NCBI GenBank assembly: GCA_965178125.1
Contig: OZ237762.1
Span: 310,001 to 374,000, forward strand
Reading direction: 5' to 3'
DNA length: 64,000 bases
Origin: Bilabrum cf. latius
Lineage: Eukaryota; Bigyra: Bicosoecida; Bigyra; Bicosoecida
The notes under the pieces are model-generated. The model saw only the letters and a list, made by a program, of their open reading frames with translations, did not search any database and was not told where the DNA came from. Position 1 is the first letter of the stretch. The number at the start of each line of letters is the position of its first letter. Below, one piece after another: positions 35,055-47,527 of this stretch. The position numbers were made by a program, and so were the translations under genes.

Positions 35055-38000
35055 ATGGAGGCATTCATTTTGCAAGTCCCCTTATTTTTTGAAGAACTTC
35101 AGAGGCAATCGCGGGAGACTGTAGAGCAATCTGCTTCAGCCATGTTGAGCTGCCAGCGTCGGGCAATTATTGTTGCTAGGCAACACAAAGACAAGACTCC
35201 AGGCGAAGTTGCTGAATCGATTCACACTCTGATATCACGTGAAGCTGCTTCTGATGATCGCATCCTCTAGGGTGGCGATGAGTTACAAGCTGCAGATGCC
35301 GACAACGTGCAATACCTTCTCAATCAAGGCCTACTGAGCTATATGGCGCACAAGGGCTCGATTGATTACCTTCGCAGCGATCAGGCAATACTAGATATGA
35401 AGGAGATGAGAGACATCATCCGCGAGTCGCTTGAGCAAGATGATTCGAAGCGTAGGAAGGAGGAGGAACGGCAAGAACAGAAGCGTAAAGAGGATGAGCG
35501 GCTTGCGAGTGAGGGCCTGCCTCCTGCAGACTACCTCGAACAGATTCGTGGGCAACAGATCGCGATCGACGCTGAGGCTATTGTTTCCTCCATCAGCAAG
35601 GCAGCGGCAAGGACCGGCTTTCAGATCCCACGGCCATTCGAGGGGGGTACTGTCGCAGAGGCTATCAAGAGGCATATCTAGGCAAACTGTAGAGGAGTGG
35701 AACTTGCTGACGCCGTGCGCGAGTCTCTGCGGCTACTTGGAGATGCCATGGTGGACTTGAACGCAAGTGCGAACGCTAACCCTAAGAACGCTATGGAGTG
35801 GTCAGCAAAATGGAAGGTGGCCATGTTCCCGATTGTCGATGCGCCGGACAGCCAGTCTCCACGGCGGCAAAAGCTTGATGTGTTATTGAAATTGTGCTTT
35901 GGCACGGATCCGGTGGGTCTGAGAGGTGGGACGTTGATGGGATACGAGGGCTTGGGCAAATCGCAGATAGTCAAGAACCTTGTGCTTGGCAAGCAACTCG
36001 CTGGGTGGGCCCTGAAGGGCCACCCTGGCAGTGATCGCAGGCATCACGTTGGGATCTTTGTAGAGGACCCCAGCATGTCCACTCTCGGATTGATGCGCGT
36101 GCGGCCACCATGGGCCCATGTCGCCGTGGAGTTGGATCGATTGGGTCTGCTTAGGGATGAGAACGGAGATATTCCATCCTGGGCACATTCAGAGGTTGCG
36201 TGCTACCGGGAGGCTCAAATGAATTTTTGGATGGTGGACAGAGACATCGACTGCTTGATCGCCTACGACGAGGCCCAGCACGCGCGCGAAGTGGTACAAG
36301 AAAATCGCGGAGGAATGGTCAAATACACTGCGCGATCCAAGCGATTTTGGGATGGGATTGACGATTGCGTTCGGATCGACACCCAAGCGATTATGATTGT
36401 GCTCACTGGCACTGGCAGCGACTTGGGTCGCATCGTGTACGGGAGACGCGAGGAGACTGGCCAGTTTCCCGGGTCTGATCTGCAGCGCGACAAGTTCAAG
36501 TCGCGGTGGATGGAGTTCACGTACTCCGAGGCTGAGATCTGCCTCATGCTGCTTCGACAGCTGGCTGGGACAGAACGGGATAGAAATTGGGTGCCAGATG
36601 ACGGTAGTGACCCTGCTGCAGCATTGAGGCCAGTGTGTGGGCAAGATGCCGTGCTGGCCCTAGCCCTTGCCATTCGTGATGTTCCGGCCTCGAGTCCTTG
36701 GGCAAGCACGGGACAAGTGGTCCACCCTGGCCTTGAAGCCGTGCATGCAGCCGTGCAGTCGTACTACAGAGAACTAGAGGAGGGTAAAGCTGGAGATGCA
36801 GCTGGTTCGGTTTCACTTGACATTGCGCCGGCTGGCAGAATGACGAAGCAAATCGCTGAGCATGCCTTTAGCGACGACAGACTGATGCAAGTGGCAACGA
36901 GATCCAGGGAAAAGGTGATGCTCAGGGCGTGGTAGACGGGTGGCCTGGCCCGCAGTCTGGCTGACATCAACGGATAGGGTGAAGTGGATGGGTCTTCGAC
37001 CACGGAGGGAAAGATGGTGGAGTGGTTCCGGCACATGAACGAGAACATCGGAGGTTTCCGAGACGTTATGATTGCTATGGTCAGCTACATGAACAAGTTC
37101 CGACCGTCGTGGCTGTCTGACTCAATCGTGAATCCGATGGCGGAGATGCCGACGATACTCGTGGTTGAGCTGGTGGGAGAGATGGAGACCCTTGTAGGTG
37201 ACAGCAATACCAATGGAGAGGAGTTGGCGAAGAAAGTGACGCTGCTGAAGAGGCACCTAGCTCGTTGGCGTATCAAGTAGCTGATTGGGTATCGCACCCA
37301 GTAGGAGGGGCTGTACACGTCGCAGGGGCAATCTATCTCAGAACCGTCTGCCAGCTTTCTCGGAGGCTCATTTGCATTTCTGACGCAGCAATACACCGCC
37401 ATCATGAAAGGTGTGTACGTGACTAGGCGAGAGCTTGCATCACTGCAGACGCAGGAAGGCCAGTTTGGCAAGGACTTTGAGATGGTTGTGGCCGAGTCGC
37501 TGCACCGCGGGCTGGTGTCCAAGATACTGGCGAAGGGGGTGCTGCCCAATGTGCCCAAGGAAGTGTGGGAGGGCAAAGAGGATCCCATTGTAGAGCACGA
37601 TCGCGCGAATAGCTTGCTGGATGAGGACTGCCTCTTCTACATCAACAAGCCATGCGAGCACTCCCGGGAAGAGCTCGTGGGACGCGTGATGCGGGAGCAC
37701 CCTGACTGGGCTGGAGTGGATCTTTCGGTGGTCCTAGAGGCAACCAATCGGGACAATGGGACTGCTGTCAAATCTGGCCCGCGATACCATGTCATTCGAG
37801 TTCAAGTGAAGGGTGGAAAGGCCAGTGTTCCCTTGAATCGCATCAAGCCTTTCCTGAGCAAAGCGAATGTTGACAAGGCGAGAGGTGCCTACGCTCGTGC
37901 GCTTGGCGTGGGAGAGGACGAGATCCAGTTCCATCGCCTGCTGGCTACCATGCCACCTGTGGCGCCGAAAGTTCGAAAACTGTTTGCGCCGGCGGCCGGG

Positions 38001-38312
38001 GCTGAGTCAGAATCGCCAGCGGCTGGGAAGTTGGATGCGAAATCTGACGAGCACGTAAATGATTCTTCGTTGGATGGCTACGACCTGTCGGACATGTGGC
38101 TTCTAGAAGACAAGGAATTCGTGGACTTCCTATTCCCTGATGCCCAGATAACGCTGCATCGACTGGGACACAAGGTCGTGACTAAGGAGAGGGAGAGCGA
38201 GCTGATGCAGGCTGTCAACCCATTGGACAGGCAGGTACCCAGACACTCTCCGGCACAAGTCGATTTCTGGGCCCCATTGAGGGAAAAGGCCGAAGACAAC
38301 GGCCCGATTTGA
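35055..38312 (+). CDS. P-loop ATPase with possible nuclease-like C-terminus (Crinkler/RHS-like architecture)
   Basis: 1,085 residues in one frame to TGA, with TAG at 35268, 35679, 36933, 36975, 37278 and 37302. Starting at ATG 35019 would add 12 residues and one more TAG at 35046. Order: N-terminal helices, a charged coiled coil near residues 125-160 (RRKEEERQEQKRKEDERLA), Walker A GYEGLGKSQ near residue 300, Walker B-like DCLIAYDEAQ near 400, a sensor-like IMIVLTGTGSD, a helical middle, then from residue about 795 a domain with GQFGKDFEMVV and later WAGVDLSVVLEA...VIRVQVKGGK, which could be a D...QxK restriction-like core. ATPase plus nuclease is the layout of trypanosome RHS and Crinkler-type proteins. 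That assignment is inference from order and motifs only. It lies beside AT-rich repeats in the least gene-dense part of the window. Confidence 0.6.
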
Positions 38313-39144
38313 GACTATTTCGTGAGTAGGAGTGCCAAGGCTTGTTCTCCACATCAAGCCTCTGATCGTGGTGGTGGGCGTTCGGAAAGACCAACTGCGA
38401 CCATGCGACTGCCACCATGCGTGACTGTCTGCGAGATTATATACCTATCGTCGGATGTGGTTTGGGTTTGATGCGACGAAGAGAGCGAAGGTGGGGATGT
38501 CTCCCGGTTTCTGTTCTGGTGTAGGGACCGGCCGCAACCGGTGGCAAATGCCCACCATAGTCTCTATGAGTTGCAGCTCTCTCTGTATTCAGGAGAAGGA
38601 CGGAGTTCGGGTTAATTCGTTTTACTATGTCTGATTGATCCGGATTGGGAGGCCAGCTTGCGCGTTATCTCTACGACCATCAAAGTGGTGTGTATAGTGT
38701 GTGATCCAGCCTAGATCTACGGTGTTCATGGCATCTTGCCTTTCACCCCTTTCTTCCAACACGAAGTCCAGACACACCGACTAGGCTTGTCTGCGTCTGG
38801 CAGCCTGCCCGCTCCTGGCCTCGTCCCTGTTCCCTCCATGCTGGGGCGATTGGGCCCCGCCCGATGCCGATGCCTCGCCATCCTTCGGATCCTGCTGCAG
38901 AGGGAGGCGTCTAGCATCTCTAAAGGATCGATTGCACGCAGAGCATCCTTGGCCTCAGCCACCGCTGGCGCACTTTTTCGACCATGACCTGGAGAGGTCT
39001 TGTAATGCTGAGTTCAGTAACAAATGTGTAGACCTACCAGTTAACTCAAAGGTGCTGAGAAAGAGGGCGACGGTGCACAGGACCTGGGCAGAACCATGTT
39101 CATCGGGTGTCAGGCCCGTCGACGCTCCGCGGCGGACCGGTAGT
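38313..39144. other. Gene-poor stretch with a small GC-rich island
   Basis: No convincing gene. A GC-rich island at about 38740-39000 encodes on the minus strand a protein-like fragment (AEAKDALRAIDPLEMLDASL) with no start and no partner exon, possibly a displaced gene fragment like the one at 41154. Confidence 0.45.
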
Positions 39145-40950
39145 ATCCGTGACCCCACAGATCTTGTCGTGTAGTTGACTCGGAATATTTAAAAAAGGAA
39201 GCACTCAGGAACGTTCATTAACACGGCATAATGCAACTGAATTATATCTCCGTGTGAAGTCGTTAGTTTCTAGTTTTTAGATCAAAAAGAAGATTTTTGA
39301 TATCTTGTATACTGCAAGAGATATGCGCGATCAAAAACCGTGGATTTGGGCTTCAGCTGGGCTCAATATCGTGACGAGTGTCCCCACACATCTTGACAGG
39401 TAGTTTGTATCTCCAAAATCATTGTACTCTAAGCAAACCCATTGATGTCGTATCAGTACATGCAGAACATGACTATTAAAACTATCGATACAGCCAAACA
39501 ATTTTGGTGCTTATTCAAATTTAGGCACGCTGTAGCTCGTTGAACCAGGCCTCTTTGGACTGCCACTAAATTTGCTTTCTTTCATCTCTGTATTCTACAG
39601 TATCGGCTTGCAGCGCAAACTGTAGGCAACATTTCCAATATGAGCGCTTTCAAAAACAAATGCGTAGCATGGAATTCCGATAGTTGTTTCCGATGGGCCC
39701 GTTTTGTCGACTAAACATGCGTTTGTGCAGATCAAGTCAGAACCTGGCAACACCAATGCGAGATGAGCGCAGCATACTACACGCAGGATCGTATCAATGC
39801 AATCTTTATATGGAAGTAGACGATATAGTCCAAAGCTTAACTTGCACATGTTGCAGAGCCCGTCTGTAACGGCAGGTCTCTACACCAGTATGCGGATCTT
39901 GCATCACGGGCGAATCCACCGATCCTCGCTCTTTAATGAGGCATACAGCCATCTAAGCCAGAATTTATGCATTAAATATTAGTGAGGATTCTATTCATGC
40001 GATGATATGCGTATTGATTGAATATTGGCGAGCATGGCCCACGCAGTCCTGCCGTCGGTCAATCGGTAGAGGTGCGCGAAGCATGTATCCTGTGCCCAAG
40101 TCGTTTGCTGTTCTGCAATTTCCTGTACCTGAAATCATGCCATACATTGGTATTCTATCCAACCGGCTAGGTCGGAGTTATCTACCACCCTGAATAATGG
40201 CCTGGGACCTGGTTCAGTGACACGAGGTGCTAGGTCAGCCAGCGACACGAACAACTACCGTTTATGCTCCTTCAATAATGCATCAACAGTAGATTCACTC
40301 ATACCAATGGTTCAATGAAGTCCTAATTTTACCAAGAGTGCGTTTTCAGTCTCTAGCTTTCTCATGGACGCCCAAGTCGGGCGACTCTGTCTCATGTGTA
40401 CCAGCCAGCGAATCTGGCCACGGGCAACGACCTCAGTAATGTATGATTATGGAGCGGTAAAACTCCAAGAATGATGAGGCCTATAATAGTATAAACCAAA
40501 ACAACGCAAAAATCGAATCAGTTTGGTCTGCATGCATCATGCAAAGTGCACGTAGTTATGATGCCCAATCGATCCAACCTCCGGCTTCAACTCAGTGCAC
40601 AAAAGTGACGCAAAGCATAAAATAGAGCCAATCACACATGTACATGCTATATGTGGCTTAGTTGGGAGAGTCGTAGTTTACGTTTCATACAAATCGGCCC
40701 GCATCCAAGTATCAATAGTAAAGATGATCCAACACGTACGGTACACAGCCCTAGTACAGTGCATGAAGCCTACTTCGAGGTTTACTCCTGACCATACTAC
40801 GATTACGATATATATAAATGCTTGAAGCAAAGACTTCCCAAAGAATACTCATTAAATCTCGCGTAAAATAGGAGTTTGTGCCAAACACGCCAAGATGTGT
40901 GGGCGTGCTCGTCACACTTACTACACGACAAGATCTGTGGGGTCACGGAT
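39145..40950. repeat. AT-rich segment bounded by a 31-bp perfect inverted repeat
   Basis: 39145-39175 and 40920-40950 are exact reverse complements over 31 bases (core CCACAGATCTTGTCGTG). A degenerate third copy lies near 39370-39411. The 1.74 kb between them is AT-rich and has no credible gene. I see no target-site duplication and no transposase, so a non-autonomous mobile element is only one reading. Confidence 0.6.
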
Positions 40951-41153
40951 CAGTGTGCTGATGCCGACAAACACTCGCCAAGCTCGCCACGGGGGCTCTT
41001 TGCTTTGTTCCAAATGGTGCGGATCTTTGCATCCTGTGCACGAGGCGGCTCGCCTGATTGCGGTCCACCACACCAAGCTCCTTCGCATGGCAGTCCAAGC
41101 ACTTGCTACAATAAGCTGTGAGACGGCACCATGCCTGTCAATCTGTGACCACA
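40951..41153. other. Spacer between the inverted repeat and the duplicated segment
   Basis: About 200 bases of intermediate GC content. One plus frame reads VHEAARLIAVHHTKLL, helix-like, but has no proper start or continuation. Nothing else seen. Confidence 0.4.
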
Positions 41154-41669
41154 CCGGGACTGACCCCCACGTGGCTGATCAACTGCCTCGCCTGCTGCGT
41201 GAAGCAAGCAGCCACGGCCCAGTCTCTGATCGGCAAGTTCCCTCAGGTGGACAGCAGCGCCACCCAATCGGTGCTTGGCCTCAGGTTCATGGGCCAGCTG
41301 GACTCTTACATCGACATGGGACACTCCGCCATCCAGCACGGGTATGCAGAGGACAAGTCCGAGGACAAGTCGCTGAGCAGAAAGCAGCCCGGGCTGATGG
41401 AGCCGTTTGTGGACGGTATCAAGATCAAGGGCAGGGAGGCCGTGGAGGAGGGTGCGGGAGGTGGAGCAGCTGCCTAGGGTGAGGACAAGTGAGCCAAGGG
41501 TGAGGCCAAGTGAGCGATCCTGGCTGGTGCTGCACGATCCCGGGTGTGACATGCGTGCTGAAAGGATGCGATAGAGTGCAAGTTTCCATTTTGTTTGTTT
41601 CGAAGATCCATCGCCGGGCAGAGGCGAGAGATCACCGAGCCGCGATCAAAGCCCAAGCTGCCTGGCTCT
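41154..41669 (+). pseudogene. Duplicated 3' fragment of the reductase gene
   Basis: 516-base copy of 33600-34115, carrying the last 113 codons of the reductase (including AAA-TAG-GEDK and TGA) and its 3' flank, without promoter, first exon or NAD(P)-binding half. It is therefore a dead fragment. Its distal end forms the last codons and stop of the giant minus-strand gene. Few substitutions, so it is young. Confidence 0.9.
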
Positions 41670-44600
41670 GAACCAGAAGGCGGCCGTAGTGGCTGCCACC
41701 ACCACGAAGCAGATGATCATGGTCCTCTCCGCGTAGAAAGCCGACCACTGCATCTCCTTCCTCTGCCTCCTCCTCTCCGCCTTCTTCTGCGCTTTCTTCG
41801 AGGATCTCCTCCTCTTCATTCTCTCCACGCCGTCTGCCTCCAGCCGAGGCGATATCACCCTCCTGCCCCTGAAGTCAGACTCGCCAGACACTGCGCTGCT
41901 GGCGGTGGCAGTGGCACCAGCCCTCTCGCCACCAGACGAAGCCTGACCCGCCCCCCTGTTGTTCCCTGACGCATTGATGGGTCGCCTCGCTCCCGCTGAC
42001 ACGTCTCTCTCGTACTGGTTCCGCCTGTACACTGGCCCTTTGATCGCCAGCATGTGCCTCATTGCGTGGTACCCGTCAGAGGCACGCCTCCCTCTGCCCT
42101 TGCCTCCCCCTCTGCCCGTGCCCGTGCCCGTGCGAGCGCCCCCTCTCTGGGCACCGCCACCCCCGGGACCCTCCTTTGTTCCCTGGTTAGCCTCGGTGTC
42201 CTCCAGCGGATCGCTATCTGGTCCCCCCGCCAGGCCACCTGCCACGTGCCGCACCGGGCTGAGTTCCCCAGAGAACAGCAGCCCGGCTTGCGCGACCCGG
42301 CCTCCTGCAAGCCTCCTCGCCCGGTTGTCCACCACTGCAGGCACGCCGTCATCGAGCACCCCCTGAAGGAAATCGTCCTCCCTGGCCAGCCCATGGGCGG
42401 CATGTCCAGGCACGAATTCGTCCTCCTCGTCGCTGTGCGCCTCATAGCCCGGGATGAAGGGAACGTTCGCCACCGAGTTCCTCCGGCCGATGCTGGAGGT
42501 GCTGGAGATGTACCGGCTGATCCTGCTGTCCCCTGAGTCGCTCCTGCCCTCCTCGCTGTCTGCCGCAATGTGGCCAGAGATCCCTGTGCTGGCTTGCACC
42601 GCATCATGGCCTTGCATCCTCCTCCCCCCTGCCCTGTCCTGCACCCGACCCTTTCCACCTCCTGGTGTCACCCCTGTCGCCTGCTCGGGCCGATGGTCGA
42701 GCCTGCCCGCGCTGCCACTGCCGCTCGGCATGATCTTGCCACTGCCGTACGCAGACACCCTACTCTGTCGTGTGCGACCGGCCCATCTCTACTTGTGGCT
42801 GGGTGAACTGGGCGCTTGTGGCACCTGCACACCGGCAGCTTCTGCAAGCGTTTCTGCAGCGTGCTGCTCCGTCGCTGCTGCCGCCATGCTGCCCTGCCCA
42901 TTTGCCTCAAGCACCGGGCTGCTCCCCGGTTCCACCAGCGGTGCCGTCACTTCTACTCGCATGGGTGGCGGGAGCCCGCCCATCTCGCTGTTGAGGGCAG
43001 GGGCCTCGAAGGTCGCTGGACCACCGTGACCAGTAGCACTCGAATCGTGCGACACGTCCTGCGTATCATCCGCAGCAATGCTGCTTGACCCGTCCTAGTT
43101 CTTACCCGACCCCTGAGCCTGAGTCTGCTGGCCCCTGCTCGATATGAGCTCCGCCTCCCCCACGACGGCTCCACCAGCCCCGGCTGCCGAGCCACCAGAG
43201 GCCAAGAGGCTGGCACTGCTAGCCCTGCCCTTGAACCCCATACGAGGCGGCGCATCAACGCCGCCCTCCTCCAGGTCCTCGCCAGCGCTGCGCTGCGAGT
43301 CGCTGGAGGACCCACTTGAGCTGTCGCTGTTCCTGGCACGGTCTGGACTCTGCATCAGCAGGCCAGAGGCAACGCCCATGTGGAACGAGCGCTTCCTCGA
43401 AACGTCATTAGGGCCGCCTTGCAGCTCGTATCGTGGCATGCGGTGCTCCCCGTCGCGAGCTGTCTGTAGCAGCGAGCTGCTGTCACCATCAGCAGTCACC
43501 TCCACTTCCTTCTGCGAGTCGCGCTGCGAATTTGAGGCACCGCTGGACCCGCGGGAGCGACCCGTGTCCTTGTTCTCAGACGTGCCGTCGCTCGAGTCCA
43601 AGATGCCGTCCCTTGTGGCCGTATTCGCAGTGATAACGGCAGCCGTGTCGGTGCGCTTGTTGGAGTTCCTATTGGCTTCAATCAGGTCCTGGTTCACGAG
43701 CTGCTGAGAGAGTGACAAGCTCTAGGACACGCGGCGCACGTGCTAAGCGCTGTAGTCGGCCCCGTGGTGCGCCCTGGGTTGGGTAGACCCCAGCACCCGC
43801 TTGCTCCTCTGCCGCTCCTGGCTCATGCTTTCCGCGCGAGAGCGGGAGCTGCGACCCACGCTGCCGCTGAGGAAGTGCCTGCTGCCGTGGCTTGCCGAGG
43901 ACTTGCTCCGATTCCGCTATTCCCCCAGGTTGGCCATGGACACCACGGCGCCCGCGTCTTCGCTCTGTTTCCCGTGGGGTGGGGTCCCTCCGGCATCTCC
44001 GGCGCTGGCGTTTCCAGAGGGCAACACCGCACTGACCCGCTGACCTCCTGGACCGCTGGCGATTGAATGCCGACTCAAAGACCTCGATCGATCCCTCCTC
44101 TCCTGGTTGATGTGACGTGCGGACTCCCGCATGTCCTTGGCCTCTGCATGCGTTGCCAGTCGCATGTGGGCCTGGTGCACGAACCGAACCATCACGAGTG
44201 CCATCTTGCCGCCCCACCGCAGGCGAGCGTACGCGTGGTGCCTCCGAGTGATGATGTAACCCACACCCGAGGCCACGATGGTGATGATGAAGATGAGAAG
44301 GAAACCCGTCCCGAAAAGCATGGACTGCAGCGAGTCCTGCTGCACCCCAATGCCAAGGTACCAGGCCCTCATCTTGCCGCTGAGCGAGTCCTGCTCGTCC
44401 TGGATGTCGTCGAATGACGCCGACAGCACCCTCGAACGGATGGCACCGATCCCAAACATGAGCTCCTCACCCAAAAAGGAAGCAGCCACGCAAGCAGTGG
44501 CGAGGATCTCTTGCAGCACGGCCGATTCGACCTTCTTGGCTGTGGCCTGTGCCTGCCAGAGCGGTTGCACGGGCCACATCACGAACCTCGAGTTGCATTG

Positions 44601-46260
44601 CGTGATTGCCTGCCACAAGTGCACGTAGAGCCGCGTCTCGATAAAGATGATGCGGCCCATCTTGACCAGCGCGGTGAAGCCGAACGCAAGCGAAAACGGG
44701 TCCAGCTGCACGAACGCCACGGCAAGGAACACCCGCGAAAGGAACCCGAACAGGAACTTTGCCGGTTCAGAAGCCACCGGGCTGACGGTAGACGCTGCGG
44801 CCAAGATATCGATGGCATACTGCGTCACACCCAGGACGCCGAGCACGAACGAGATGACCGCCATCTGAAAGATCGGGCTGTCTCGCGTGATGCTGAGCCC
44901 AAAGAAGAGAAACTCTCCGAGCGCGGGCGCGAATGCATCCAGCATCACCACGAGCACCACAACTGCCCCGGGGTCTAGCCGCCGCCGGCCTGCCTCTCTT
45001 CTTGCGTAGTCCCAGAAGATGACCACTCCGGCGAACAATGTTGCCAGCGCACCCATCGGCACCAGAAGAGCCTCGACACCCGACTGGAACGCGATCTAAC
45101 CCAGGGGGATGGCCAGTGCGAAGATCCATGCGGTGATGGACATTAGGCCGGGAGACCACACGGGATTGTGCCTCGCGCAGCACTGGTCATGATGGTTGCA
45201 ATACTCCCGGGCAGGGACGCAGCAGGCGTCGCAGCAGGTGAGGGGGCTGCAGTACCCGCAGCAGATCTTGTTCGTACGAATCCACCGCTGGCAGCTGCCA
45301 CAGACGAGGTAGGCTTCCTGATTTGCCACTTCAGCTACACGGATGTGTGCCTACACCTCGTGCTGCTGTGCCAGCATGACAACCCGCTAATAGTCCTCGT
45401 CCTGCTGCCTGACAGGGCCGTATCCGAGCCTGTCCTGTGGCACAGCCACGGGCCTGGGCACGGGCCGATCGCCACCACTTGTGCCAACCTTGACGGGGGG
45501 CGGCGGCATGGCAACCGCAGCAGGAGTTGCGTTCTGTGTTCCCTCGCCTGGGTGCTGCCTCGATGCCACGTCTTCTGCTTGCGGTGCCTCGCCGTTCTCG
45601 GCAGCCTGTCTCGCGATGACATCGGAATTCTTGGCGGTGTGAATACGCTTAACCTTCGGCATGTCCACGTCTGGGGTATTCCGGCCGTCGGCACTGCCAT
45701 TGCCGTCTCTGTCATCGTCCTGCGCGCCACCCACGTCAATGGTCCGCTCCATCGACCGCTTGCGGTTCATCCCACGGTCCCCGCCGGGACTAGGGTGGAA
45801 GTTGCCGCTCTGGACCAGCTGACCAGGCGAGGCGCCTGATGCCATACCCCCAGCTGCATCGCCTTCCGTGCGTCTTGGGCTCGTGAAGGTGGGCTCCGAT
45901 TCGGTGTTGCCGGTCATGCCTGTGATCACCTTGCCGCTTCCCAGCGAGCTAGTGGAGCTCTAGTGGTGCACATTCACCATGCTCGCAGATTGCCTCGGCG
46001 TGAAATCGTAGCTGGGGTGCTACTCGCCCGCAGGACGGGGCCCTCTACTAGGTGACCTCCCGTCCCCTGATCGGAGCAGCATTTCCTAGCCGTCTGCCGC
46101 CAAGCCGGCAGTGTCGTGGCTGGGGTGCGTCACCTCGCGCATCGCCAGCGTGCGGCTGAGTCCGCTGTTCGAGGAGTTCGTGTGGGCCGAGCTGGAGGTG
46201 CTGGCGGGCTGGCTGCCTCCACCACCGTCAATGGGTGCATCGACCTGCAGCGCGAATGGG

Positions 46261-46312
<52 letters not shown>

Positions 46313-47493
46313 AAGGGCTTGCTTGGGGAGAGCTATCCTGCCCTCTGTCTGGCTGCGGCGTGGACGCTAGTGGCAGCGAAAGCGAGGCAACGGCTCCTTC
46401 CTGCGTGGCTGCACTGGTGCCACCAGTGGACGTCTTCTTGGGAGCTGCACTCGCAGGCTGCAGGGAGTCTGACCCTGTGGATGGCTGCTTGCGAGGAGCA
46501 TCGATGCGAAGCGCACTCGAGCTGCTTCGGTCACCAGCGGCTGGGCGGGCGGCGGTGGGGCTGCCTGCAGGGTGCTCCTTCCCGTCGGCCTCTACTTCTG
46601 CCTCGCTAAACATCCTGTCCACGCGCTTGCCGTCGCCTGTTTCGAACCAACCGCCAGCTGGGGTGTTTGTGGGGTTCGCGGTCGGTGCGGCCAACATGGA
46701 GGCAGCAGCAGCAGCGCCGGCGGTACGGCTGGCACTGGCACTGCTGTCCTGCTTTGACTCTCTGCGAGCCACCACTCGATGAGAGCCACCTGTCTAGTGC
46801 GAGTCTTCGGGCCTGGGCGCCCGATCGAACCCTCCTTCACTGGCAGAGTGCGCCTCGGTGGGTGGTGCATGGCTTGCAGATGTGGTCCTGGACGGGCGCG
46901 GCCCTGATTTGCTGTCTACTCCATTGGCATGAGAGGCATCAGCAGAGCTTGCGGCACTGTGAGGCTCTGCATGCAGGTGCAGCGAACCGTCGGCTTGGCC
47001 CACCGCCAGCACCGCCGCTTTAGCCATGGTCATGGGAGCGTTTGGCAATGCCGCCACCCTCGCCGAGGAGGAGGAAGGGGAGGGGCGCGCGGCAGCGATG
47101 GAGCTCCGCCGCCTGGCCTTTGCCCTGCTGATTGCTGCCAGCGCCTTGCGAGCGAGCCTGTCCCTCGTGGCCTGCGAGGCAGACTGCACCCTGGCCCTCT
47201 CGGCATCAAGGCACAGTACCTCCAGGTCGATTTCCTCCTGCAGTGTAACGGACCCGCAGCAGCACCATGTGTGCGAAGGGCTGAATGCGGGGAGCACTTC
47301 CTCCTGGAACTCGATCTGCGTGCCCTTCATGTCGTGTCTGGCCAAAGCCCGCATCACTGTCGTCACGCTCTCGCCCCCGCTGGGTGCCTTGGCAGAGGAC
47401 GCTGAGGAGAGAGCTCGTTCCCGGCGTGAGACCCCGCCGTTGGGAGGGTCAGGGATGCCTGCCGTCTGCGTTTGCGTTTGCGTTTGCGTCTGC

Positions 47494-47527
<34 letters not shown>

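Noticed and set aside
40895-41482. Plus ORF running through the duplicated fragment
   Set aside because: Its second half is the wrong frame of the reductase copy, and the first half has no homology or start context.
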